DNA from: Nanobdellota archaeon
Lineage (GTDB): Archaea; Nanobdellota; Nanobdellia; Woesearchaeales; JAHJEM01
DNA length: 38,954 nt
Direction: 5' to 3'
Assembly: GCA_018825425.1 (NCBI GenBank)
Contig: JAHJEM010000067.1
Location: forward strand, 1-38,954
Shown: positions 25,500-33,478 of the stretch, piece after piece
Layout of the letters: every line of letters starts with the position of its first letter
Numbering within the stretch: position 1 is the stretch's first letter
Position numbers and translations under genes: made by a program
The notes under the pieces: model-generated
What the model was told of the DNA's origin: nothing
Seen by the model: only the letters and a program-made list of their open reading frames with translations
Databases searched by the model: none

Positions 25500-25560
25500 A
25501 AGCATATACGTTATATATGCTATATATGGTATATGGATTAAGTATATATTAATAAAGGTA
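25500..25560. promoter_or_regulatory. AT-rich repeat region between the AbrB-PhoU gene and the acidic small gene
   Basis: This stretch carries closely spaced near-repeats of TATATATG/TATATGG (about 25510-25536), then AGTATATATTAATAAAGG (25541-25558), which can serve as a TATA box for the plus-strand small gene at 25601. The repeats could also bind AbrB-like proteins or form the minus-strand promoter. Interpretation is limited because the region is mostly A and T. Confidence 0.4.
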
Positions 25561-25600
25561 TTCCTTTTTTTTAGTTTAGAGGTGAAATGGGGGTGTTCAA

Positions 25601-25750
25601 ATGGAAGAAGAATTTTTTTTTGAGGATGAGGAATTCATCGATGACACTGATATATATAACGGTGATGAAGTTGAGCGAGAACTTGAGGATAATATGATAT
25701 CTGCCTGGGAAGCCGCTTTTCAAAGAGGTTATAACGAAGCACTAGATTAA
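25601..25750 (+). CDS. 49-residue acidic small protein
   Basis: An open frame of 49 codons preceded by GGGGGTG about 8 nt before the ATG. The product starts MEEEFFFEDEEF and is strongly acidic. It ends in an amphipathic helix, SAWEAAFQRGYNEALD. Small acidic proteins with a similar WEAAFxRGY ending are familiar to me from DPANN-type genomes, so I think this is real despite its size; that resemblance is from memory. Function unknown; a protein-protein adaptor is possible. Confidence 0.65.
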   Translation: MEEEFFFEDEEFIDDTDIYNGDEVERELEDNMISAWEAAFQRGYNEALD

Positions 25751-25756
25751 TTTAAT

Positions 25757-25804
25757 GCTCTTGAGCCGAAGGATGGGGAGGCCGCAATGGCGGTTTCCCT
25801 GCTC
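25757..25804 (+). ncRNA. GC-rich stem-loop, candidate structured RNA or 3' UTR element
   Basis: In an AT-rich background, 25763-25804 is strongly GC-rich. It forms a 10-bp stem with two G-U pairs (25776-25785 with 25790-25799) closed by an AATG loop. GAGC (25763-25766) can pair with GCTC (25801-25804) as an outer stem. GC islands in AT-rich archaea often mark structured RNAs. It begins 12 nt after the small acidic gene's stop, so a 3' UTR element is equally possible. No box C/D or clear H/ACA motif is seen. Confidence 0.35.
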
Positions 25805-25878
25805 TTTCTTTTGGATAAAAAGAATACTAATTACAAATATGTTATCAAATACTAATAAAAAGAAATACAAAAAAATAA

Positions 25879-26250
25879 TTATTCAACAGTCTCTTCTTCT
25901 GGAGTCTCGTCAGATGGCTTTTCCTTTGCTGGTTTGTCTTTGGCAGGTTTGGCTCCTGCAGCATCGCCACCAGAAATAACTTCGAGATTTCCTCTTTTAC
26001 CTGCAGACATCTGGATACTGCCTTGATATTCTGCAGCCCATCCGCCAGTAATCTTGATTGTATCTCCTTCTTTAACCTTGTCAATGTCTTGGTTCCATAG
26101 AGTTACTGTGACTGTTCCTGTTGCGTCTTCGCCAGTGCAATTGCATACTTTCAAGAATCCGCCTCTTACTTCTCTAGGCTCTTCTTTCTTAGTTATCTTT
26201 AGTGTTATCTCATCTACAGCAGTTTTGTCCTTCAAATCTGTTACATTCAT
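25879..26250 (-). CDS. OB-fold single-stranded nucleic-acid-binding protein (SSB/RPA-like)
   Basis: A 123-residue protein. Residues 1-92 form one OB fold with the RPA/SSB pattern: MNVTDLKDKTAVDEITLKI, TGTVTVTLWNQDIDKVKEGDTIKITGGW and the final YQGSIQMSAGKRGNLEVI. Residues 93-123 are a low-complexity Lys/Pro/Glu tail ending in acidic residues, like the acidic tip of many SSBs. It probably binds single-stranded DNA or RNA. A GGTGA site precedes the ATG, and a TATA-like CTTTTTAAAAACC-complement (about 26294-26306) lies further upstream. Confidence 0.85.
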   Translation of the reverse strand: MNVTDLKDKTAVDEITLKITKKEEPREVRGGFLKVCNCTGEDATGTVTVTLWNQDIDKVKEGDTIKITGGWAAEYQGSIQMSAGKRGNLEVISGGDAAGAKPAKDKPAKEKPSDETPEEETVE

Positions 26251-26280
26251 TTTTTCACCATATATTATTTATTAATCAAG

Positions 26281-26583
26281 TAGATTTTGAGGGGTTTTTA
26301 AAAAGGTTGCGGTTGAATCTGGCTCAATTGCATTGTTGCTTCAGGAAATATTTCGGGCAAATGCTGTTTATTCGGAATTAATCCTTAAAAAAATGTAATT
26401 ATGCCGGGAAAATTCACGGTAATATTATAGTATTCTCTGAATTATTTTCTGTGGTATTGGAGCATACAACATAGCTTTAAATAAAAAATTTCCATTATAA
26501 CCAATAGATTTCCGGTTTGGGAATCTGACAGTTAATTGGAATGTTAAGGACATAGCTTTAGCTATAAAATATGATTTAGGGGA
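26281..26583. other. intergenic region between the OB-fold gene and trpS
   Basis: This 300-bp stretch holds no convincing ORF. It contains two plus-strand TATA-like boxes, each preceded by the 11-nt direct repeat ACATAGCTTTA (26469-26479 and 26550-26560): TTTAAATAAA (about 26476-26485) and GCTATAAAAT (26561-26570). The second is about 26 nt from an internal ATG of trpS at 26593. Confidence 0.45.
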
Positions 26584-27618
26584 ATGATGAAAATGGATGA
26601 AAAAATGGACGAGCCAAAGAAACGTGTGTTGAGTGGAATGAGGCCTACTGGCCGATTGCATATAGGTCATATAGAATCTGTTCTACGGAACTGGATTAAC
26701 TTACAAAAGGATCATGATTGTTTCTATTTTGTGGCAGATTGGCATGCATTGACTACAGATCCTAGCACAAAAGACATTGAGTACAATAGTATTGAGATGG
26801 TTAAAGATTGGTTGGCTTTTGGCGTTGATCCAAAGCAGAGCACAGTGTTTTTGCAGAGTCAAGTTCCAGAGCATACTGAACTCAGTCTGATATTTTCAAT
26901 GCTAACTAATATCGGAAGACTAGAAAGGGTGCCTTCATTCAAAGCACAGCTGAGTTATCTTGCCAATGGCAATGAGGCTAAAGCAGATGAATTACGTGGA
27001 ACAATATCTCAAGGTTTTCTTGGCTATCCTGTTTTGCAGGCAGCAGACATATTAATCTACAAGACAGATGTTGTGCCTGTGGGTGAGGATCAGGTTCCGC
27101 ACATCGAACTGACAAGAGAGATTGCAAGATCATTCAATACCCAATATGGAGGTGTGTTTGTACTGCCTGAAGTAAAGCTATCCTATATCCCAAAGATTCT
27201 TGGAACTGATGGCCAGAAGATGAGCAAAAGCTATGGCAACACAATTTCCCCAGAGGACTCAAGGGAAGACATTGCAGGCAAGGTCAGGAAGATGGTGACA
27301 GATACTAACAGGAAAAGCAAGACTGATCCTGGTGATCCAAATGCTTGCAGTGTATATGATCTTCATCTGATATATCAAGAAGATGAATCGATTGAGATAG
27401 GCCGTAAATGCAGAAATGGAGAAGTAGGATGTTTTGATTGTAAAAGCATGCTTACAGGTCCTATGACAGACATTTATGCTGCATTCAGAGAAAGACGACC
27501 TCATATATTGGATGAAGACGTCAAACGTGTGTTGAGAGAAGGTTCAGAAAGAGCTCGAGAGGTTGCATCAGCAACACTTCAGGAAGTCAGACATATGATG
27601 ATGTTAGACTATCTTTGA
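26584..27618 (+). CDS. trpS: tryptophanyl-tRNA synthetase, bacterial-type
   Basis: A 344-residue class I synthetase. The HIGH-type motif is RPTGRLHIGH (about 17-26), followed by FVADWHALTTD and GYPVLQAADILIY. The KMSKS loop is GQKMSKSYGN. The size (about 330-340) and KMSKS sequence are those of bacterial TrpRS. Archaeal/eukaryotic enzymes are longer and have a different loop. A bacterial-type copy in an archaeon suggests transfer. The start could be the ATG at 26584 or the one at 26593: GGGG lies upstream of the first, and a TATA-like GCTATAAAAT is about 26 nt before the second. It leads a plus-strand cluster with a PLP decarboxylase. Confidence 0.92.
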   Translation: MMKMDEKMDEPKKRVLSGMRPTGRLHIGHIESVLRNWINLQKDHDCFYFVADWHALTTDPSTKDIEYNSIEMVKDWLAFGVDPKQSTVFLQSQVPEHTELSLIFSMLTNIGRLERVPSFKAQLSYLANGNEAKADELRGTISQGFLGYPVLQAADILIYKTDVVPVGEDQVPHIELTREIARSFNTQYGGVFVLPEVKLSYIPKILGTDGQKMSKSYGNTISPEDSREDIAGKVRKMVTDTNRKSKTDPGDPNACSVYDLHLIYQEDESIEIGRKCRNGEVGCFDCKSMLTGPMTDIYAAFRERRPHILDEDVKRVLREGSERAREVASATLQEVRHMMMLDYL

Positions 27619-27686
27619 GATAACACTTTGAACTAACTTGAAATGTAGATTGAATTTAAGATAGCGAGAGCTATGTGGAGGAAAAA

Positions 27687-29345
27687 ATGCAAGAGAAACA
27701 ACAAGACAATAATTGGGATTTGGAAACTCCGAGAACTGCCCTGGTTGACAAGAGAACCCGCAGAATTACAAGGATACCTGGGCTTACCGATGCGCAAATT
27801 CAAAATGAGTTGGATATCGCATTTGCCAAGAACACTGTAAGATATGGGGATCCAGAAAATGTCATGGCTGCAAAGCCAGGTACTGAACTAGATGAGTATG
27901 CCTTTCTCTTGGCAGCAGAATACATCCAGAAATATAATCCTAATCATATTGATCCAAAGATGTTCCCAGGCAGCTATGAGCTTGAACGTGAAGTGATAGG
28001 TATGTTTGCAGATCTTCTCAGGCATCCTGACCCTGATAATGCTCTAGGATTTTTCACAGGGGGAGGCACAGCATCTATTGCACAGACTCTCTGGACTTTT
28101 CGAAATAAATTCTATTGTGATTTGGAGTCAGTTGTCACAGGCAAAGACATGACTGAGGTCCTAGTTGCGCCTTTGATCAGAAGAAAAGGAATCAGAAACC
28201 TCTACACTGAACTTGGAAGTAAGGTGAGCCAAAACCATGATGGAGTTGTGCTCGCACCACTTGATATTCACTTTGCTCTTGATAAATCCGTGGATTTTGC
28301 AGGTATGGGGACTGAATCGGGCATTGTCAGATATGATCTTGATGAGAATTTTGATGCAGATATTGATAGCATAGCGCGCACAGCACAGAAAGTCTATGCT
28401 AGTGGAAGAGAGATACTTGCGCTATATGCTGTAGCAGGGGACGTCGGAAAGGGTAGGTTTGCAGACTGTGCAAAGATTGAGGAAGTGTTAAGAGACATGG
28501 AATCAAAATCATTCCCTGCCCTTAAACATAGGCCAAGGGGAAGACCATACCAGACTCCGATAGTTGTAGATGCAGCACAACAATTCATGACAGCATTACT
28601 TCGCGGCGATGAGGATACACCGCATATTCCAGATTGGGACTTTGCAGTTGATGGTGTCCAAGCTTTACTGATAGATCTTCATAAGACAGATATGGCCACC
28701 TATGGATCAAGTATTCTCTTCTATAGGAGTGATGTGACTAAAGCAGATGGACTTGATCTGGCGAACTACACCCAGAACAATGCGCCTTATCTTCATCACG
28801 AAGGTGATCTTGGAATTGATGCAGATACACGGGTCACAGATGCTCTGATCAAGACTTGTCCGACTTTTGAAACCAGCCGTGGAGCTTTAGGTGCTGTTTC
28901 CACATGGATATATATGAACAAATATGGAATGCCTCGACTTTTTGAGGGTCAGAAGAGAGTAGTTGAGAATGTTGAGTACATATCTAAGAAATTGTCAGAG
29001 CCAGACTCTCCATATGAGCTAATGTGTCAACCTCAAAGTGGAATTGTATCATTTAGAGTCAAGGGTAATATTCCTGAATTGAATAAGACAGTATACGATG
29101 TAATCAATGGGGCAGCAAATCCACAGTTTACCATAAGCCACGCAGACCATCTTGGGATAAGAACTGAAGAGCAGATGAGAGAGTATGAACAGAGGAAATC
29201 TCAGTTGAATAAGGGTGAGAAACTCAATGGTCATGACGGTTTGTATGTTCAGGTCATGCCACATATGAGCCATGATCAAGCTCAAACATTAGTGGATGTA
29301 TTGTATCATGTAGGAAAAGAAAGTGTCAGAAGAAAAGCAGCATAG
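27687..29345 (+). CDS. PLP-dependent group II amino acid decarboxylase-like protein
   Basis: A 552-residue fold-type I PLP enzyme. The start ATG follows GGAGG by 5 nt; an in-frame GTG four codons upstream is rejected. The motifs are FPGSYELEREVIGMFADL, the cofactor-phosphate loop TGGGTASIAQ (about 124-133), a VVDAAQQF Asp for the pyridine ring (about 295), and DLHKTDMATYG with the Schiff-base Lys near 333. These match group II decarboxylases, such as the glutamate/aspartate/tyrosine (MfnA) type. It is longer than MfnA because of inserts around 150-220. The substrate cannot be read. Its neighbours are TrpRS, a methyltransferase and an M20 hydrolase. Confidence 0.8.
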   Translation: MQEKQQDNNWDLETPRTALVDKRTRRITRIPGLTDAQIQNELDIAFAKNTVRYGDPENVMAAKPGTELDEYAFLLAAEYIQKYNPNHIDPKMFPGSYELEREVIGMFADLLRHPDPDNALGFFTGGGTASIAQTLWTFRNKFYCDLESVVTGKDMTEVLVAPLIRRKGIRNLYTELGSKVSQNHDGVVLAPLDIHFALDKSVDFAGMGTESGIVRYDLDENFDADIDSIARTAQKVYASGREILALYAVAGDVGKGRFADCAKIEEVLRDMESKSFPALKHRPRGRPYQTPIVVDAAQQFMTALLRGDEDTPHIPDWDFAVDGVQALLIDLHKTDMATYGSSILFYRSDVTKADGLDLANYTQNNAPYLHHEGDLGIDADTRVTDALIKTCPTFETSRGALGAVSTWIYMNKYGMPRLFEGQKRVVENVEYISKKLSEPDSPYELMCQPQSGIVSFRVKGNIPELNKTVYDVINGAANPQFTISHADHLGIRTEEQMREYEQRKSQLNKGEKLNGHDGLYVQVMPHMSHDQAQTLVDVLYHVGKESVRRKAA

Positions 29346-29904
29346 GATAGAGAAACATAGACCAAAGTGTGAAGCATTTGCCCACATAGTCCGGCCCATT
29401 TTCCAAACCTATCATACTGAACCATATACATTGTATGATTTTTGCTGTGGAAATGGTCTTACGAGCAGGTATGTTGCAGATTCGCTTGCAGAAAGTATTG
29501 TGCTTGTGGACATAGCAGATATTGGAATGCGCAAGATGATCCAAGGTAAGTTGCCGAATCCAATTTATGTGCAGGCAAGCATAATAGATGTCGAGGTGCA
29601 AGGCAATGCGGCGGTTGTGGCAGTGCATGCATGCGGTGGTTTGACAGACAGAGTATTGGAAAAAGCAGTAGAGGCAAAGGTTCCATTCGGAATCATGCCG
29701 TGCTGTTATAGGTTGGGAATTGCAGAGTATGACTTGGCCCTGCCGCCTGACGCACGGAAGCAACTGTACAAGAATCAACAGGACTATTATGATACCAGAA
29801 GGATACAGTTTGCGATAGAAAATGGATTTGAAGCAAGAATAGAGAGGATTGACAGCAGGATCTCTCCCATGAACAATGTTTTGGTTGGGATTCCAAGGAG
29901 GTAA
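29323..29904 (+). CDS. SAM-dependent methyltransferase-like protein
   Basis: A 193-residue protein with a GTG start overlapping the decarboxylase end by 23 nt. YDFCCGNGLTSRYVAD (about 42-57) is a SAM-binding motif, and the acidic LVDIAD follows. VHACGGLTDRVLEKAVEAK and the later IMPCCYR match the HACG...PCCY pattern of the Methyltransf_32 type group, which contains enzymes acting on small molecules, tRNA or proteins. No membrane segment. Tight overlap with the decarboxylase and a 2-nt gap to the M20 gene suggest one pathway. Confidence 0.7.
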   Translation: MSEEKQHRIEKHRPKCEAFAHIVRPIFQTYHTEPYTLYDFCCGNGLTSRYVADSLAESIVLVDIADIGMRKMIQGKLPNPIYVQASIIDVEVQGNAAVVAVHACGGLTDRVLEKAVEAKVPFGIMPCCYRLGIAEYDLALPPDARKQLYKNQQDYYDTRRIQFAIENGFEARIERIDSRISPMNNVLVGIPRR

Positions 29905-29906
29905 AA

Positions 29907-31046
29907 ATGAAAGAAGACAAACATATATTATTGGATTTATTGGGGCATGACACCCAGAACTCAAACAGACAGGGTTTTGCGAGTACAAATCAAGCACTGA
30001 ATAGTGTTGCAGAGATTTTAAGCTATGCAGGTGTCAAAGTAGAGTTCCAGGATTATACTGTTGATTCAGGTAACGGTCAACAGGTTGCAAGAAAGAATCT
30101 TGTGGCCAAGCTTGAGGAGAATGCAGAATTACCAACAGTTGGATTGCAAGGACATATTGATACTGTTCCGTTTGGTGACTATGGGGGAAATCCATTAGGG
30201 GAGAAAGAAGGTGGACGAATCTATGGTCGAGGTGCAGTTGATATGAAAGCAAGCCTTGCGAGCATGATCTATGTCATGATGCGAGCACCAGGCATGGCTA
30301 ATTTGGCAGTGAATCCTAGATTGATCATCACGTCTGATGAAGAGGCACATTCATTTGCAGGGATTAAAAGATTTTTAGAAGACAATCCTCCTATTGACTT
30401 TGCAATCTGCGGAGAGCCTACTGGCATGCAGGTTGTAGACAGGGGCAAAGGTGCAATCAGTGCAGTAATTGATGTTTTCGGCAAATCAGGACATGGAAGT
30501 AGGCCTTATCAAGGAGAGAATGCAATTGTAAAAGCTCTTCCACTCCTAAATGATCTGGCAGCATTGAGTTCAGGGATACGATATGTTACCAATCCAGATT
30601 TTGAATCCTCTGATTCGTATTCGCACAGGAGTTCAATGAACATTGGACGGATTCAGGCTGGTGAAACGGTAAATGTCATACCTGCGCAACTGAGAATTGA
30701 GTTGGAGATGCGATGTGTTCAACCCTCAGATAAGTATCTTGCTCTTTTGGAAGAGACTATGGCACCACATCGTGATCTAGTGGGTGCTTACAATGTTGTT
30801 TTTGCCCACGATCCGATGCGAGTTCAGTTGGATAAAGATAGTCCACTATGTGGGAAAGTGTTGATGCTTTCAAATGAAAGTGGAGTTTTTAATGGATTCA
30901 GCGAAGCAGTTCTCTTGAATGACACAGGTATACCTACAATTGTCTATGGTGTTTGTGACAGCAGGATGTGCCACTCAAGTCAGGAATATGTAGATATAGC
31001 AGACCTAAAAGCGTACACACAGAAACTTACTGATTTCATAAGCTAA
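29907..31046 (+). CDS. M20-family metallohydrolase (ArgE/DapE-like deacylase)
   Basis: A 379-residue co-catalytic zinc enzyme. The ligands and catalytic residues are visible: GHIDTVPFG (His83), GRGAVDMK (Asp112), DEEAHSFAG (Glu145/146), CGEPTG (Glu170) and MCHSSQEYVDI near the end. The dimerisation domain lies at about 180-290 (SGHGSRPYQGENAI). The family includes acetylornithine deacetylase and succinyl-diaminopimelate desuccinylase; the exact substrate is open. AAGGAGG lies just before the ATG, and the gene starts 2 nt after the methyltransferase. In this context it could release an acylated amine or amino acid. Participation in arginine biosynthesis (argG and argH lie 4 kb away) is also possible. 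Confidence 0.88.
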   Translation: MKEDKHILLDLLGHDTQNSNRQGFASTNQALNSVAEILSYAGVKVEFQDYTVDSGNGQQVARKNLVAKLEENAELPTVGLQGHIDTVPFGDYGGNPLGEKEGGRIYGRGAVDMKASLASMIYVMMRAPGMANLAVNPRLIITSDEEAHSFAGIKRFLEDNPPIDFAICGEPTGMQVVDRGKGAISAVIDVFGKSGHGSRPYQGENAIVKALPLLNDLAALSSGIRYVTNPDFESSDSYSHRSSMNIGRIQAGETVNVIPAQLRIELEMRCVQPSDKYLALLEETMAPHRDLVGAYNVVFAHDPMRVQLDKDSPLCGKVLMLSNESGVFNGFSEAVLLNDTGIPTIVYGVCDSRMCHSSQEYVDIADLKAYTQKLTDFIS

Positions 31047-31118
31047 AAATTGAATAAATGCATTCGTAAAAATTCCGGAAAATAAAGGAAAATTATTTAA
31101 ATGACGTGAGAGTTGAAG

Positions 31119-31280
31119 ATGATATGCGAAAAGCAAATGCGAGTGGTTGCCCGTGGCAAAAGCATTGAGTTCTTCTTAGATATAGCAATACACAAAATTA
31201 GTCAATTAATTCAAATTATTGATAAGTTGTTTTTTGATTCTAGGTATAGCTATATCTTTACAAGATTCTGGCGTTGTTAA
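31119..31280 (+). CDS. possible 53-residue small protein in the gap before the dikinase
   Basis: An open frame in the 323-bp space between the M20 and dikinase genes. TATTTAAA (31094-31101) is centred about 22-26 nt before the ATG. The product is basic at the start (KQMRVVARGKS), then amphipathic (FFLDIAIHKISQLIQIIDKLFF). There is no ribosome site and no recognised family. Other short frames start nearby (ATG at 31124), so the promoter may serve a different transcript. Low confidence. Beyond the frame, up to 31369, the gap holds only short AT palindromes. Confidence 0.25.
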   Translation: MICEKQMRVVARGKSIEFFLDIAIHKISQLIQIIDKLFFDSRYSYIFTRFWRC

Positions 31281-31369
31281 TCTACATTTTTCTTAAATTT
31301 AGGTCTAAATTCAATACAGGTTTTGCCTGAAATATAATATCAATATTATTTGGAAAATACTTGGAAAAA

Positions 31370-33478
31370 ATGATACCGCAACAACTAATGACAGAAACAC
31401 ACTTGGATCAGCTGTCTCTTGGTGGAAAAGGGTTTCACCTTGAGCTACTTCGTAGAGGAGGATTTAATATTCCAAGGACATATAATGGACAAAACTACTC
31501 TTCAATACAAGAATCAGGCCCTTTTGTTGTCAGGAGTAGTTCTGCACTAGAGGATTCTGTAGATCAAACTGCAGCTGGACAATATACCACGCTAAAAGGT
31601 GTGCTTTATGAAAATTTGGAGGAAGCTATTGCAAAAGTAAGGAGCTTTTATGATCAAGGTGATGTTGTTATTCAACCAGATCTTACTCATAGGATGCAAT
31701 TCTCAGGGGTTGCTTATTCAAATCTAAATGGAAAAACATTGCTTTGCATGGGACGACACAATCAGGTCCAGGATATTGTTGAAGGGGTTGATTCTGAGAC
31801 AGAGGTATACATTAAGGGTGATGAAGTCAAATTATTGGGAAGACCCCTTAATCCAGATGTGATATCAAAGGTGAACACGAATGTTCTTGAGGTAGAGAAT
31901 TATTTTGGAAGACCTATGGACATAGAGTTTGCCATAATTGATGATGAAGTTGTGGTTTTGCAAGCACGTCCTCTTCCAAATCTTAGCGATGAGGCATTAA
32001 GAGAACATGAAAGACGACAACTGGGGTGTTTATTCCAGAATCAGGAGGATATCGGACTAGATGAAAAAATTCTTGGTGTGGGTAATTATCGAGAGATTCT
32101 GGGGGATGACAAAGCCACTCTTTTGAGTGCAAGCATATTTAATTATTGTTTTGCAGGAGATGGGGTCTCAAAGTTAGGTGGTGTCCAACTTGGGAGAAAT
32201 GAACTCGGGTATGATGTTGGTACAGAGATTTTTCCATGGGTTTGCATGGTAGGAGGAAATCTGTACTATAATTTTGCTGGTGATGCCCTTCAATTCAGGC
32301 CCAAAGGGATTGATCTTGAACAGATGGTTAAGGTAGTAAATGACGTGTATTTTCCTCAAGTGCGAGCTAAGGTTGACTTACTAAATTATTCTGAGTTGAG
32401 ACTCTATGTGCAGTTCCCAGATCAAGCAGAAGAAATTGGTCTGGATCCAGAACCGTTCAGAGAGCTTGCCAGAAAAAATCTTGAGAGTATTGCATCAATT
32501 GACATCCCGACAGAGGCTCCTAGAAAAAAAATTGCAGAGATCAGATCAACTGCCAAAGAGTGTTACCTGGATATATTAGCTGCTTCAGATGATATTAGAA
32601 CAGGTAGTGCAAAGGAGTATGTCAAGGCTGCAAGATTGGCATTTTTTGCTCTAGAAAACATGAGGATGAATTTAGAACTTCTGCAAATTGAGATGCCTGA
32701 AGAATATGTCCGACTATCTGAACTGTTTGGCAGTGCTGACCCTTCTGGTTTGAGGGATGCTATTGCATATGATGAGAGTATTTCTTCTTTTGAGCTTCCT
32801 GATACTGAGGAGTATAGATATGTTGGATCATTTGAACTCACTCTGCCAAGAGGTGTACCTCCTGATAGGAAATTCAAGAAAGGAAAACCTTTGCAAGGTT
32901 TGCAGGAAGAAGTTGATCAGTTGCGCCAGGTTCTTGGATATCGTGAAAAAGTGAAATTTGAATTGTTCAAGGAATATGATTATTTAGGGCAGCTTGTGAA
33001 TCAGTACGGTGAACTTACCGGTCTTGGAGATGATGTTTTTCATCTGGATCTTGATGAATTGGCTTTGGCATACGAAGAGCCTACCTTGGCAAAATATCGC
33101 ATTGGGATCAAGCATGATGTCTCAGAGAGAAAATTGTTTGGGGACCCATTATTTGAAAAAGACTTGAACAGTGATGAGATCAAAACATATGAGCAAAGGC
33201 CTCAATTGATATTTGGCAGATTACCAGAGGAGACTCACGTACGTGTTGGAGAAAATGCATATATAGTCAATTCTGTTGATCAGACAGTTGAGATACCTGA
33301 GAGTGCTAAGGTTGTTTTTGTTCCTGAGAATATTAGACCTGGATCACATTTGTTTACAGTGTTGTCTGACTATGGTGTGCCTGTGATTAGCGTGCCTAGG
33401 GATGAACTTGCAAAACTTGATAAAGATGAGATTTACTTAAGGAGGGAGAATGGCTATGTCACAATCGATCACGAATAA
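31370..33478 (+). CDS. PEP-synthase/rifampin-phosphotransferase-like dikinase
   Basis: A 702-residue protein from the ATG at 31370; a TTG three codons upstream is also open. The N-terminal part is a shortened PPDK/PEP-synthase ATP-binding domain: GGKGFHLELL, then VRSSSALEDS and GQYTTLKG, then FGRPMDIEFAI and VLQARPL (about 200). A long middle segment (about 210-590) of unknown type follows. A C-terminal swivelling domain has the phosphoryl-carrying His in RPGSHLFTVL (about His660). The PEP-binding TIM barrel is absent, and the order ATP domain, middle, His domain is that of rifampin phosphotransferase. It probably phosphorylates an unknown small molecule. The linker in the ATP domain is about 60 residues shorter than usual. 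Confidence 0.75.
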   Translation: MIPQQLMTETHLDQLSLGGKGFHLELLRRGGFNIPRTYNGQNYSSIQESGPFVVRSSSALEDSVDQTAAGQYTTLKGVLYENLEEAIAKVRSFYDQGDVVIQPDLTHRMQFSGVAYSNLNGKTLLCMGRHNQVQDIVEGVDSETEVYIKGDEVKLLGRPLNPDVISKVNTNVLEVENYFGRPMDIEFAIIDDEVVVLQARPLPNLSDEALREHERRQLGCLFQNQEDIGLDEKILGVGNYREILGDDKATLLSASIFNYCFAGDGVSKLGGVQLGRNELGYDVGTEIFPWVCMVGGNLYYNFAGDALQFRPKGIDLEQMVKVVNDVYFPQVRAKVDLLNYSELRLYVQFPDQAEEIGLDPEPFRELARKNLESIASIDIPTEAPRKKIAEIRSTAKECYLDILAASDDIRTGSAKEYVKAARLAFFALENMRMNLELLQIEMPEEYVRLSELFGSADPSGLRDAIAYDESISSFELPDTEEYRYVGSFELTLPRGVPPDRKFKKGKPLQGLQEEVDQLRQVLGYREKVKFELFKEYDYLGQLVNQYGELTGLGDDVFHLDLDELALAYEEPTLAKYRIGIKHDVSERKLFGDPLFEKDLNSDEIKTYEQRPQLIFGRLPEETHVRVGENAYIVNSVDQTVEIPESAKVVFVPENIRPGSHLFTVLSDYGVPVISVPRDELAKLDKDEIYLRRENGYVTIDHE

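Noticed and set aside
25757-25850. H/ACA or box C/D guide RNA
   Set aside because: No RUGAUGA/CUGA pair is present, and the hairpin lacks a convincing pseudouridylation pocket and a properly spaced ACA.
29326-29997. 223-codon open frame antisense to the methyltransferase gene
   Set aside because: It overlaps two convincing plus-strand genes; its composition (Cys/His/Leu-rich) is that of an antisense shadow and it has no promoter.
31111-31175. Box C/D RNA around GATGATATGCG
   Set aside because: Box C is imperfect and no CUGA box D or D' is found at the expected distance.
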